Shown here one piece after another: positions 7,973 to 15,674 of a stretch of DNA of 33,124 bases. Within the stretch, counting starts at the first letter, position 1. Every line of letters begins with the position of its first letter. The translations under genes and the position numbers were made by a program. Below the pieces are notes generated by a model. The model was not told where the DNA came from and did not search any database. It worked only from the letters and a program-made list of their open reading frames with translations. Source of the DNA: Synechococcus sp. UW140 (GTDB lineage Bacteria > Cyanobacteriota > Cyanobacteriia > PCC-6307 > Cyanobiaceae); the NCBI GenBank assembly GCA_945860085.1, contig CAMAPJ010000025.1, positions 1 through 33,124 of the forward strand, given 5' to 3'.

Positions 7973-8911
7973 TCAGGGATAGGCATTGGGAACAAAAAAC
8001 TGCTCATAGAAGGGGGGGCGTTTGTAGCCCTTGGCCGGTTTGCGGGGCGACAGTTTCAAGGCGGGAGGTGTCATGTCGTGGAAAGGGATTTTGCTGAGCA
8101 GGTGACGAATGCAATTGAGACGGGCCCGGCGCTTGTCATCGGCTTCCACGGTGAACCAGGGGGCCTCGGGGATGTTGGTATGGGAGAACATGTCATCCTT
8201 GGCCCGGGAGAAATCCTCCCAGCGATCCCGTGATTCCAGATCCATATCACTTAATTTCCAGCGCCTTGTGCCATCTTCGATCCGGGATTTGAAGCGCGCT
8301 TCCTGCTCTGCGTCACTCACCGAAAACCAGTATTTCAACAGCATGATGCCGCTGCGCACCAGCATTCTTTCAAACTCAGGGCAGGATTGCTGGAATTCTT
8401 CCAGTTCTGCAGGTGTACAAAATCCCATCACCCGCTCCACCCCAGCGCGGTTGTACCAACTGCGATCAAAAATGACAATTTCACCAGCCGTTGGGAAATG
8501 CTCCACGTAACGTTGGAAATACCACTGGGCCCGTTGTTGGTCCGAGGGTTTGCCCAGGGCCACAACCCGGCAGCCGCGGGGATTCATCGGCTCGGTGATG
8601 CGTTTGATTGTGCCGCCCTTGCCCGCCGCATCACGGCCTTCAAATACCACAATCAGCCGGAAACCTTCCGCCTTCACCCAGTACTGCATTTTCACTAGTT
8701 CCTGCTGGAGTTGCATCAACTCCTTCTCATAAAACTGACGATCCAGTCGCCCTAAACTAGGGAGCGGATCGGGGTAATCCTGCCGCTCGGGATCCTGGGC
8801 GTTGGCCAGATCATCCAGCAGAGTCGAAGGGTAATAGCGATCGCTGATCACCGGGCCGGGGGGCCGCTTGGGCTGGGAGCCGTCGTTCTGCTTGCGTTGT
8901 TTTTTTCCCAT
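7973..8911 (-). CDS. ppk2: Polyphosphate kinase 2 (PPK2)
   Basis: This soluble 312-residue kinase transfers phosphate between polyphosphate and nucleoside diphosphates. The P-loop fold is clear: FEGRDAAGKGGTIKRI (Walker A) is followed by the PPK2 lid/Walker B segment IVIFDRSWYNRAGVERVMGF. The family's ending is present around YWFSVSDAEQEARF, DRWEDFSRAKD and PWFTVEADDK. A single PPK2 domain places it with the short, class I-like enzymes; direction (ATP use or ATP synthesis) cannot be told from sequence. ATG 8911 is chosen over an upstream TTG (8983) because an excellent Shine-Dalgarno (AGAGGAGAAGAGGAG) immediately precedes it. Confidence 0.95.
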   Translation of the reverse strand: MGKKQRKQNDGSQPKRPPGPVISDRYYPSTLLDDLANAQDPERQDYPDPLPSLGRLDRQFYEKELMQLQQELVKMQYWVKAEGFRLIVVFEGRDAAGKGGTIKRITEPMNPRGCRVVALGKPSDQQRAQWYFQRYVEHFPTAGEIVIFDRSWYNRAGVERVMGFCTPAELEEFQQSCPEFERMLVRSGIMLLKYWFSVSDAEQEARFKSRIEDGTRRWKLSDMDLESRDRWEDFSRAKDDMFSHTNIPEAPWFTVEADDKRRARLNCIRHLLSKIPFHDMTPPALKLSPRKPAKGYKRPPFYEQFFVPNAYP

Positions 8912-9042
8912 CTCCTCTTCTCCTCTCCGCTCGGGCTTGATGACGCCAGCTCGTTTTAAGCCGGATTCGCGGCCGGCGACCAAGCGGCGCCCAGAGCTTC
9001 ATTCAGTGGGCCCACCGCGGGGCCAGCGCACCGGGCGTGGGC

Positions 9043-9420
9043 TCAGCCCTTGCTCTTGCGGGCCCGGGGCCTAAACAGGGCCCGGGCCAGGCGGATTAGG
9101 CCGCCAGCGAGGAAAGCCAGGGCGAGCAGCACGGCGCCCACGACGAGCAGCACCCCCAGCAACTGCAGCAGCCCCAGCCCCAGCTTCGAGAGGCCGGCGA
9201 TCAGGTTGGCAATGGCATTGCTGACCAGTAGCAGGGTGTCCAGGCGCTCTGGCAGCCGCACCAGGCCCAGCAGCAGCCCAACTCCGCCCGCGAGCAGGGC
9301 AAAGGCTTCTGCTAGCTGGCGAAGCCGGCCCGGGGGGCGCCTGGGCACGGATCCCTGGCGGCCGACCGAACTGCGGCGGCCTGGACGGACCAGGCTCAGT
9401 CGTTTCGGGGCTCGGCTCAT
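9043..9420 (-). CDS. Small membrane protein of unknown function (125 aa)
   Basis: The N-terminal 35 residues are strongly basic (MSRAPKRLSLVRPGRRSS...). Two hydrophobic segments follow, at about 36-55 and 80-108, with a Ser/Asn/Leu-rich linker, and the protein ends in a basic RPRARKSKG tail. I recognise no family. The start ATG 9420 overlaps the stop of the upstream gene in an ATGA arrangement, so the two are probably translationally coupled. Confidence 0.6.
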   Translation of the reverse strand: MSRAPKRLSLVRPGRRSSVGRQGSVPRRPPGRLRQLAEAFALLAGGVGLLLGLVRLPERLDTLLLVSNAIANLIAGLSKLGLGLLQLLGVLLVVGAVLLALAFLAGGLIRLARALFRPRARKSKG

Positions 9421-9668
9421 GGGCTGATGCTGTGGCCGGCACCGCGCATCCAGCGCTCAAACTCAATCAACACCAGTTCATTAGGGCAATCCACCAAGGA
9501 GAGGTCGCCCACGGTGCAATCGCCGTGGCCGCCGTGATGAAGGGAAAGGCGAAAGGTGTCGCCGCTGAGGCCACAGACTTCCGGATCACTGCGCACCACC
9601 ACATCAAGGGAAGCCCCCAAGCGGGTGACGCGGCGACGCAATTCAGGCCAGCTCATTGGAATGGTCAT
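9417..9668 (-). CDS. Small hypothetical protein (83 aa)
   Basis: The product starts MTIPMSWPELRRRV and ends FERWMRGAGHSISP. It is soluble and mildly acidic, with a conserved-looking centre around VVVRSDPEVCGLSGDTFRL and VDCPNELVLIEFERW. I do not recognise a domain. ATG 9668 is preferred; a second ATG five codons in is possible, and the longer open frame to 9959 is low-complexity. Its stop overlaps the start of the membrane protein gene (9043-9420) by 4 nt. Confidence 0.6.
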   Translation of the reverse strand: MTIPMSWPELRRRVTRLGASLDVVVRSDPEVCGLSGDTFRLSLHHGGHGDCTVGDLSLVDCPNELVLIEFERWMRGAGHSISP

Positions 9669-9693
9669 CGCTCTGGGGCCGGAGGGCAGGGTC

Positions 9694-9707
9694 GGGCCGA
9701 TCGGCCC
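9694..9707. repeat. 14-bp perfect palindrome
   Basis: GGGCCGATCGGCCC lies between the 83-aa gene (start 9668) and the DUF4335 stop (9832). It is close enough to the 9668 start to be an operator, but could equally be a chance GC-rich palindrome. Confidence 0.3.
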
Positions 9708-9831
9708 AGGATGACGGAGCCAGGGGCAACCCCGTGGGAGCGGGGGTTTCTGGCTTCGGGCAGGCGGGCCGGGGTAGGCGCCCCTCTGACTCTGGAACGG
9801 TGGCCCCAGTGTGGCGATCGCCGCTGAGCCG

Positions 9832-10515
9832 TCAACGGCGAGTCTCGCCCGGGACTGGCGTTGGGGCGGGCCCCGGGCCTGCAGCACCAGGCGGCCGTGA
9901 GGCGTCGCGCTGATCTGGGGGCGAAACGGCGCTGTTGCGGCTGCCCTGGGCCGGCGCAACGCTGCCGGGCTTGGGTGTGGGCATCATCAAAGAGACGGCT
10001 CCTGCCAGCCCCAGGGCCGCCACGCCGCAGATCGGTGCCGCCAGGCGCCGTGCCAGGGGCACCCGCTTGCGCAGCTCGCTGCGCCGCAGCGGTTGGGGTG
10101 TGGGCGTTTGCAGGGGGAGCTGGAGACGGGGATCTAGGCGCAACTGGTCGAGACAACGCACAAGGTCGGCGAGTTCGGCATCGTCGATATGGAGGGTTAG
10201 TGGTGGGGTATCGGGCTGGCTGCTGCGCAGTTCCAGCCGGTGGCGGGGCCCCTCGGGATGGATGGCCACGGGCGAGTCAGCATCACCAAAGACCCTGGGA
10301 GCGCCGCTGATCAGGTGGCGGGCGTAGGGGAAGACCACCTGCAGCAGTGCCTCGAGATGCTCCCGCCTGCCCTCCAGTTCCGTATGGCCCGCCAGGGCGA
10401 GGCTCCAGCCCGTGAGGATTCCGACCGCCTCGCCACCCTGGCCGGTGGACACATCTGGCAGCCCCTCCACGGTCAGGCGACAGCTGATCTGTTCGTAGCG
10501 GAGGCTGAGCTTCAT
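9832..10515 (-). CDS. DUF4335 family protein
   Basis: A 227-residue cyanobacterial protein of the DUF4335 family begins MKLSLRYEQISCRLTVEG, the typical opening. The first 125 residues form a soluble domain that includes LTLHIDDAELADLVRCLDQL. A basic stretch then leads into a single hydrophobic helix (about 160-178). The C-terminal 50 residues are Pro/Gly/Ala-rich and disordered, so the protein probably has one membrane anchor with a flexible tail. GTG 10518 immediately before ATG 10515 is an alternative start. It lies 82 bp downstream of the DUF3038 gene on the same strand, an adjacency familiar in cyanobacteria. Function is unknown. Confidence 0.8.
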   Translation of the reverse strand: MKLSLRYEQISCRLTVEGLPDVSTGQGGEAVGILTGWSLALAGHTELEGRREHLEALLQVVFPYARHLISGAPRVFGDADSPVAIHPEGPRHRLELRSSQPDTPPLTLHIDDAELADLVRCLDQLRLDPRLQLPLQTPTPQPLRRSELRKRVPLARRLAAPICGVAALGLAGAVSLMMPTPKPGSVAPAQGSRNSAVSPPDQRDASRPPGAAGPGPAPTPVPGETRR

Positions 10516-10597
10516 CACGGCGGGCTGCAGGGGGAGGAGGGGTCTTGGCGGATGACGGCATCAAGCGGCGGCGCTGATTCCGGGGGCCAAGGCGGAG

Positions 10598-11140
10598 TCA
10601 GGCTTCTGGATCCAGCAGGCTGGCCTTGAGCCGCTCGACACCGCCGGTGCCGGCACTAAGGGCCAAGCTCAAGATCAGCTGGTGGCAGAGCTGGGGGCCT
10701 TCAATCGGATCGAGCAGTTTGCGTACGCCGACGCGTCGCAGGTTCAGCCGTTCCTGGATCAGCTCCTGCAGCCGAGACCGGAACAGGGCCCAGCGCTGCT
10801 CGCTTACGGCCTCAGGTTCGGCGGCGGAAAGCAGCTGGCGCAGCATCGGATAGAGCCGCTCGGCCATGGAGGTAAGGATCCGGATCAGGGCATCGGTGTC
10901 CTCGACCTGGAGCTGGCCCCGGCGGGTGGTGCGTCGTAAGGGGTTGTGGCAGCGCCGCTTCCACAGTTCGACCCGGTTAGGGAACAAGGATTGGAAGCCC
11001 AGTTGCTCACTCATCCAGACCATGGCCTCGCCGCCGTTGAGGTCGAGGGCCTCAGCGCAGAGCAGCATCAGATCGAGCCGTTCCAGGCCCCGCCGGGGCA
11101 AGGGGGTGGGACGACTCAAAGCGGGGGAAACGTCAGCCAT
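10598..11140 (-). CDS. DUF3038 family protein
   Basis: This 180-residue soluble protein matches the cyanobacterial DUF3038 family, with [23 protein letters not shown] near the N terminus, [18 protein letters not shown] in the middle and a mainly helical C-terminal half. It is encoded directly upstream of the DUF4335 gene and probably forms an operon with it. It is divergent from apt, sharing a 92-bp promoter interval. Function unknown. Confidence 0.82.
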   Translation of the reverse strand: MADVSPALSRPTPLPRRGLERLDLMLLCAEALDLNGGEAMVWMSEQLGFQSLFPNRVELWKRRCHNPLRRTTRRGQLQVEDTDALIRILTSMAERLYPMLRQLLSAAEPEAVSEQRWALFRSRLQELIQERLNLRRVGVRKLLDPIEGPQLCHQLILSLALSAGTGGVERLKASLLDPEA

Positions 11141-11232
11141 GGCTGCGATACTGCCAGTGCCCCAGCCAATTCGTCATCTCGGGGGGTCGCTGCCACGACC
11201 AGCCCAGGGCATCCGACGACCTTTTCTCCCTC

Positions 11233-11760
11233 ATGTCTGCCATCGATCTGCGCCTGCTGGTGCGGGATGTTCCTGACTTTCCCAAGCCAGGCATTCTTTT
11301 CCGCGATCTCACCCCCCTGATGCGCCAGGCCAGTGCCTGGCAGGAAGTGGTGCGTCAATTGGCCGTGATCTGCGATCGCCTGCAGCCGGACCTGATTGTG
11401 GGCATTGAATCGCGGGGCTTCATCGTTGGCACGGCCCTAGCCACCGACCGGGGCCTGGGCTTCACGCCCGTACGCAAGCCCGGCAAATTGCCAGGGGAGG
11501 TGCACGGCATTGATTACAGCCTCGAATACGGCAGCGATCGGCTGGAGATCCTTGCCGATGGGTTTGAGTCGAGCCCGCGGGTGCTGATCGTGGATGACCT
11601 CCTGGCCACCGGTGGCACCGCCAGCGCCTGCTCCCAGCTAGTGCGAAGGGTGGGCGGCGATCTCTGTGGCTTTGCCTTCGTTGCCGAGTTGGCCGATCTG
11701 GGTGGCCGTAGCAAGTTGCCCGAAGACGTGCCCGTCGAATCGCTGATCATCTATTCCTAA
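11233..11760 (+). CDS. apt: Adenine phosphoribosyltransferase
   Basis: This cytosolic purine-salvage enzyme converts adenine and PRPP to AMP and pyrophosphate. The 175-residue length is standard. Visible signatures are [15 protein letters not shown] at the N terminus, the GIESRGFI substrate segment, VRKPGKLP, and the PRPP-binding motif [14 protein letters not shown]. The start ATG 11233 is followed by the typical short leader ([14 protein letters not shown]). It is transcribed divergently from the DUF3038 gene and converges on the DUF2949 gene, 39 bp from its stop. Confidence 0.97.
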   Translation: MSAIDLRLLVRDVPDFPKPGILFRDLTPLMRQASAWQEVVRQLAVICDRLQPDLIVGIESRGFIVGTALATDRGLGFTPVRKPGKLPGEVHGIDYSLEYGSDRLEILADGFESSPRVLIVDDLLATGGTASACSQLVRRVGGDLCGFAFVAELADLGGRSKLPEDVPVESLIIYS

Positions 11761-11799
11761 TCGTGGTTCAGGACACCGCGGCACCTCGCTGCCAGCCCC

Positions 11800-12012
11800 T
11801 CAGCCCTGGTTGTCCTGCCAGCTGAGCACCTGGTCGAGTTGCTCCAGGCTGATCAGGCCAAACCTCCAGAGCACCACTGGCAAGGGGGCCTGCTCCAGCT
11901 GGGCCTGCTTGAGGCCCAGGCTGATGGAGTTTTCGCTCAAACCCAGCTCTTGGCGCAGATAGCGCACCAGCTCGGTAGGCGGCAGGGCCTGGGGCGAGGT
12001 TGTGATCACCAT
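11800..12012 (-). CDS. DUF2949 family protein (70 aa)
   Basis: This small cyanobacterial protein carries the DUF2949 signature: LVRYLRQELGLSENSISLGL, then QAPLPVVLWRFGLISLEQLD. ATG 12012 is chosen; an upstream GTG/ATG-type extension to 12054 would overlap the monooxygenase stop at 12026. It is predicted cytosolic and helical. It lies just downstream of the UbiH-like gene on the same strand (13 bp gap), likely co-transcribed. Function unknown. Confidence 0.8.
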   Translation of the reverse strand: MVITTSPQALPPTELVRYLRQELGLSENSISLGLKQAQLEQAPLPVVLWRFGLISLEQLDQVLSWQDNQG

Positions 12013-12025
12013 GGCCCCATGCTGC

Positions 12026-13261
12026 TCAGCGGCGCCAGAGGCGACAAGGGCCATCGGTCATGGCGGCCAGGCTCAGGCGCCGTAGCAGGGGCGAGCCGTT
12101 GAGTAGGTCAAGGGCCAGGCGGCGCAGGGGCAGAAGCAGCCGCTGGCGGTTGGAAAACAGCCGCACTAGCAGATCGGTGGCGAGCAAGGTGGCGAGCAAA
12201 TCGGGCCAGCGTCGCCAGCGATAGGCCGCCGCCAGCCGTTCCGGCGCCAGGCGACCGGCGCTGACCCGGGCGGCCAGATGTTGCAAGCAGGCCACATCGC
12301 GCCAGCCCAGGTTGAGCCCCTGGCCCCCAACGGGGTGGCAGCGATGGGCGCTATCTCCTACGAGTACGAGCGGGCCCCGGGCCAGGGGCCAGGCCAGGGC
12401 CACGGCCACCGGATAGGCCCGCGGTTGATCCAGCAGGGCTTCCGGTTGCAGCTGGTCGGGTAGGGCGCCGGCCAGCTGGTCGAGGAAGGCGGCAGCATCG
12501 AGGCTTTCCAGCTGGCGCAGCCGCCGCGCTGGTGCACTCCAGACCAGCTGGAAGGCATCGCCGCCCAGGGGCAGCACCGCAAAGGGCCCCTCGGGCCGCA
12601 GCAGCTCCCAGGCCTGGTCGGCCCTGGCGCCGCCCAGGCGCACCTGCACGGTCAGACAGGCCTGGCCGTAGGTCCGCTCCAGCCAGGCGATGCCAGCGGC
12701 CTGTCGGCTGGCGGACTGACTGCCGTCGGCACCCACCACCAACGGCACCGGATCGCCAGCGCCGGGGCTGGGGGCCGGCTGGCCCAACTGCAGGGTCACC
12801 AGGGGACTGGCCTGGAGCTGTTGAAGCAACAGCTCCATTAGTGGCCCGTGTTGCAAGATCCAGCCGACGGCTGACTGATCGCCGCCAGAGCCGGCGCCGC
12901 TGCCTCCGGAGCCTGGCCCCTTGGCACCTGCGCCTGGGTCAGCTGGAGCCCCCAGTGGACCGAGGCGGCGACGGCGCCCCCGACCAAGGTCAGCAACACT
13001 GAAGTGGCTCTGGCGTCCCGTGCCTTGATCCCAGAGTTCCAGACTGCTAAAGGGCACCAGCTGGGGTTTTATGGCCTGCCATAGGCCCAGGCGATCGAGC
13101 AGGGCAGCGCTGGAGTGGGTGAGGGCGTAGGCCCGTTGGCGCCGGAGCAGCTGGTTGGCGTCAAGCGGGTCGCAGAGCTGCACCTCCCAGCCCACCTGGG
13201 CTAGGGCCAGGGCCGCCAGGCAGCCGGTGGGACCGGCCCCATGCACGCGCGCTTGGCTCAT
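12026..13261 (-). CDS. UbiH/COQ6-type FAD-dependent monooxygenase
   Basis: A 411-residue flavin hydroxylase. The N-terminal FAD-binding GAGPTGCLAALALA, the middle VVGADGSQSASR and the C-terminal GDSAHRCHPVGGQGLNLGWRD motifs are all intact and in order. Relatives act on quinone precursors, so a ring hydroxylation in plastoquinone synthesis is a reasonable inference for a cyanobacterium, but substrate is not shown. Residues about 93-128 are an unusual Gly/Arg/Ala/Pro-rich insertion (GRGRRRRLGPLG... to GSGGDQ) where relatives have a short loop. ATG 13261 is preferred over GTG 13267. Confidence 0.88.
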   Translation of the reverse strand: MSQARVHGAGPTGCLAALALAQVGWEVQLCDPLDANQLLRRQRAYALTHSSAALLDRLGLWQAIKPQLVPFSSLELWDQGTGRQSHFSVADLGRGRRRRLGPLGAPADPGAGAKGPGSGGSGAGSGGDQSAVGWILQHGPLMELLLQQLQASPLVTLQLGQPAPSPGAGDPVPLVVGADGSQSASRQAAGIAWLERTYGQACLTVQVRLGGARADQAWELLRPEGPFAVLPLGGDAFQLVWSAPARRLRQLESLDAAAFLDQLAGALPDQLQPEALLDQPRAYPVAVALAWPLARGPLVLVGDSAHRCHPVGGQGLNLGWRDVACLQHLAARVSAGRLAPERLAAAYRWRRWPDLLATLLATDLLVRLFSNRQRLLLPLRRLALDLLNGSPLLRRLSLAAMTDGPCRLWRR

Positions 13262-13367
13262 TGGCACTGCCCTTGGTTGGTCATTGGTTGGTGATGGTGG
13301 TGCGATCGGATGGCCGTTACCAAGTCGGAATCGCCCATCACTGATGCGAGCCGATCGCTGCGGCCAG

Positions 13368-13399
13368 AAAAAAACCGCGGCCCAGACGGTACCGCGGTT
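13368..13399 (-). terminator. Intrinsic terminator downstream of hli
   Basis: Read on the minus strand, AACCGCGG (13399-13392) pairs with CCGCGGTT (13380-13373) around an 11-nt loop, and the stem runs directly into a T-run to 13368. It lies about 100 nt after the hli stop at 13502 and before the UbiH-like start, so it insulates the two genes. Confidence 0.85.
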
Positions 13400-13501
13400 G
13401 TGCTGGATGCAACCACCCCAACGAGCGGCTGAATCATTGATCCAAATATGCGGAACCTTGACCCAGATTTGGAATGAACCAAGGCAGTTCCGCTTTTTGG
13501 C

Positions 13502-13774
13502 TCAGCCGATGCCGAGCAGGCCGCGGGTGAAGGACTCACCGCCCATGGCGAATTCGGTTGCCAGCAGGGCGATGAAGCCGAGCATCGCCATGCGGCCGTT
13601 CAGCAGTTCGGCGCGCTCGTGGAAGCCCCAGCTGCTTTCGACGCTGACCACTTCCATGCGGGGTTCGGTTGCGAAGGCGTTGAGACGGCCGCCATCTTCG
13701 GTGGTGACGGTGGCGCCGCGGATGACGGCGGAGGCTGAGGCTGTGGAGGTGGCGGTGGCGGTGGCTTGGGCCAT
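13502..13774 (-). CDS. hli: High-light-inducible (Hli / one-helix CAB-like) protein
   Basis: This 90-residue thylakoid protein protects photosystems during light stress by binding chlorophyll and carotenoid. The chlorophyll-binding helix is clear at about residues 52-75: ERAELLNGRMAMLGFIALLA, carrying the ExxNGRxAMxGF motif. The N-terminal 45 residues are Ala/Thr/Ser-rich and variable, as often seen. ATG 13774 is the only sensible start. Regulation is suggested by a palindrome-rich promoter region immediately upstream and a strong terminator downstream, indicating a single-gene transcript. Confidence 0.95.
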   Translation of the reverse strand: MAQATATATSTASASAVIRGATVTTEDGGRLNAFATEPRMEVVSVESSWGFHERAELLNGRMAMLGFIALLATEFAMGGESFTRGLLGIG

Positions 13775-13798
13775 GGGGTGTCTCGGTGGGTGTGAGCG

Positions 13799-13828
13799 AA
13801 TTGTAACGCAATATTGCGCCGTGTAACG
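13799..13828 (-). promoter_or_regulatory. Candidate hli promoter with two GTTACA half-sites and a 12-bp palindrome
   Basis: On the minus strand, CGTTACAC (13828-13821) and GTTACAATT (13807-13799) place two GTTACA copies exactly 20 nt apart. The spacer holds the perfect palindrome CGCAATATTGCG (13818-13807). TACAAT (13805-13800) is a fair -10 box and GTTACA at 13827-13822 sits 16 nt upstream, where a -35 would be. GTTACA-type direct repeats recall the HLR1 element bound by RpaB in cyanobacterial high-light genes, although HLR1 repeats are normally about 10 nt apart. Confidence 0.45.
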
Positions 13829-13835
13829 AGTTCAA

Positions 13836-13852
13836 GACCGATTGGATCGGTC
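13836..13852. promoter_or_regulatory. Inverted repeat GACCGAT-tgg-ATCGGTC upstream of hli
   Basis: Perfect 7-bp arms around a 3-nt centre form a 17-bp operator-like site. It lies 62 nt upstream of the hli start and just upstream of the putative -35, a typical activator or repressor position. The binding factor is unknown. Confidence 0.4.
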
Positions 13853-14060
13853 TGGGTCCAGGCGGCGACCTCTGCGCAGCGCCCCGGCCCAGGGCGCAGG
13901 CAGGCCAAACCTGTTGCCTTTACTGACTTGCTGCCCGGTTGCCGCCCGCCCAGGGCCCCGACACCGCCCTGGCAAAGACGTTGGCGTTGCCCCTGGTTTG
14001 GGGCGTTTGGGGCGAGCCGGATCGCTCAAAAGGCGGTCTTTGGGCTCGCCAGGGCGGCCC

Positions 14061-14705
14061 TCAGCGCAGGCGCCTGAGGCAAAGCTCCTCAAAGGCGGGT
14101 CTCAGCAGGTAGGGGTACTCGCCCACCCAGAGCTTCAGCTGGGGAATCCAGCCATCGCTGAGGGCGCTGATCCGCGAAAAGTCTTTGCGCTCACTCAGCA
14201 CCAGGCAGCGGATCACCATCCCAGGCCGGATCGGCTTGTGCTTCTTGTTGTAGGGGAAGCGGATCTGGCCCAGGTAGCCGTCCTCGTCTTCCAGTTCCAG
14301 GCAAAGCCAGGTGCGCCGGTTCTCCACCAGCTCCAGCCGACCGCTCTTGTCGGTCTGTTCCTGGCGCCCCTCGATCCGTTCGCGAGTAAACAGATCAGCG
14401 ATGCGGCCCTCAAAGATCGCCGCCGCCGGATAGCGGCGTAGGGCGCTGTTGCGCTGCCCCGCCGCCAAGATCGGCCCCCAAAGCAGATAAAAGAAAAAGA
14501 TGAAGCCCACCACCATGAACACCCCGCCCCATTGGGTGGAGAACTGGCTCTGGCTGACCAGCAATGACAGCACCCCGCCGATCACGGCAATCAGCACCCG
14601 TTGCAGCACCTGTTGGGGGCTGCCACTGCTGGAGTTGAACTGGGGTCCGGTAGCGATCGCCGGGATCAGGCGCGACAGTTCGCCATCTTTCAGGGGTAGA
14701 AGCAT
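14061..14705 (-). CDS. Conserved cyanobacterial membrane protein, unknown function
   Basis: A 214-residue protein with two adjacent membrane segments (about residues 35-52 and 60-80: VLIAVIGGVLSLLVS and GVFMVVGFIFFFYLLWGP). A soluble domain follows, ending LKLWVGEYPYLLRPAFEELCL. The opening (MLLPLKDGELSRLIPAIATGPQ) is typical of a cyanobacterial family sometimes labelled a phosphate transporter permease. Nothing in the sequence supports transport, since it lacks permease motifs and has only two spans. It lies 33 bp downstream of dapB on the same strand and may be co-transcribed. Confidence 0.75.
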   Translation of the reverse strand: MLLPLKDGELSRLIPAIATGPQFNSSSGSPQQVLQRVLIAVIGGVLSLLVSQSQFSTQWGGVFMVVGFIFFFYLLWGPILAAGQRNSALRRYPAAAIFEGRIADLFTRERIEGRQEQTDKSGRLELVENRRTWLCLELEDEDGYLGQIRFPYNKKHKPIRPGMVIRCLVLSERKDFSRISALSDGWIPQLKLWVGEYPYLLRPAFEELCLRRLR

Positions 14706-14738
14706 GGCTCCTCGCTCAGGCCCCCATGCTGACGCCGT

Positions 14739-15644
14739 TCACAGCAGCCGCTCCAGTCCGTACACCAGGCCGCTGAGCTGGCGCACCCGGCGCAGTGTCA
14801 GCAATACCCCGGGCATGTAGGCGGAACGGTCGATCGTGTCGTGACGCAGGGTGTAGGTCTCCCCTTCGGAGCCAAACATCACCTCCTGGTGGGCCACCAG
14901 CCCCGGCAGTCGGATCGAATGGAGCCGCAGGCCGCTCGGACGCTGGCCGCCGCGGCAGCCGGCCAGGGTTTCGTGTTCCTCCACCTGCAATCGGTTGAAG
15001 TCTTTGCCGAGCTCTTCGATCAATTCGGCAGTCTTAATGCAGGTGCCACTTGGGGCATCGGCCTTGCGGTTGTGGTGCAGCTCGGTCAATTCGGCGAAGT
15101 CGTAGAAGCGGGCTGCAGCCGCGGCGGCCTGTTGCAGCAACACCATGCCCACGGAGAAATTGGGGATCACCGCCCCGCCCATGGAGGCTTTCTCGGCAAA
15201 TACGGCCAAGTCGGCTAGTTGCCGGGGCGAGAGGCCGGTGGTGCCGATCACCGGATGGACCCCGTAGGCGATGGCGGCGCGGGTGTGTTCATAGACAACG
15301 CTGGGATGGGTGAAATCGACCAGCACCGCCCCGCCCCCCGGTCCCGCCTGACGTACGGCCTGGCTACTGGCGCAGAGGGCCCCTTCGAAGTCGGCGGTGA
15401 TCGCCACCTCCAGCTCACCGAGGCCTAGCTCGAGACCCACATCCTCCCCCTCCTTGCCGGGAGTGGTGTCGATGGCCGCCACCAGGGTCGTATCTGGGGC
15501 CGCCAGCACGGCCTTGATCACTTCGGCCCCCATGCGGCCAAGGGCACCCGCCACCACAACCGGAATCGGCAAACGAGCTGCGGCGCTCAGGCCAACGGCC
15601 GGCTCGAGACCGGACACGCTCAACTCGGGGGGGGCGCTGGACAT
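14739..15644 (-). CDS. dapB: 4-hydroxy-tetrahydrodipicolinate reductase
   Basis: This cytosolic enzyme reduces 4-hydroxy-tetrahydrodipicolinate with NAD(P)H in the diaminopimelate/lysine pathway. The nucleotide-binding loop [14 protein letters not shown] begins at about residue 28. VLVDFTHPS and the substrate/catalytic block [14 protein letters not shown] are intact. At 301 residues it is slightly long because of a 25-residue N-terminal extension ([18 protein letters not shown]...), common in cyanobacteria. Only 30 bp separate the start from the end of the decayed HD-GYP gene, so its promoter must lie inside or beyond that remnant. Confidence 0.96.
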   Translation of the reverse strand: MSSAPPELSVSGLEPAVGLSAAARLPIPVVVAGALGRMGAEVIKAVLAAPDTTLVAAIDTTPGKEGEDVGLELGLGELEVAITADFEGALCASSQAVRQAGPGGGAVLVDFTHPSVVYEHTRAAIAYGVHPVIGTTGLSPRQLADLAVFAEKASMGGAVIPNFSVGMVLLQQAAAAAARFYDFAELTELHHNRKADAPSGTCIKTAELIEELGKDFNRLQVEEHETLAGCRGGQRPSGLRLHSIRLPGLVAHQEVMFGSEGETYTLRHDTIDRSAYMPGVLLTLRRVRQLSGLVYGLERLL

Positions 15645-15674
15645 GGCTGGGGGCGCGCGGCTCAGGCGCCGAGC

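Noticed and set aside
9665-10156. Minus-strand 163-codon frame
   Set aside because: It overlaps the DUF4335 gene in another frame and is low-complexity Pro/Ala/Arg; no family resemblance.
13258-13539. 93-codon minus-strand frame between hli and the monooxygenase
   Set aside because: It spans the hli terminator and overlaps the hli 3' end out of frame; composition is not protein-like.
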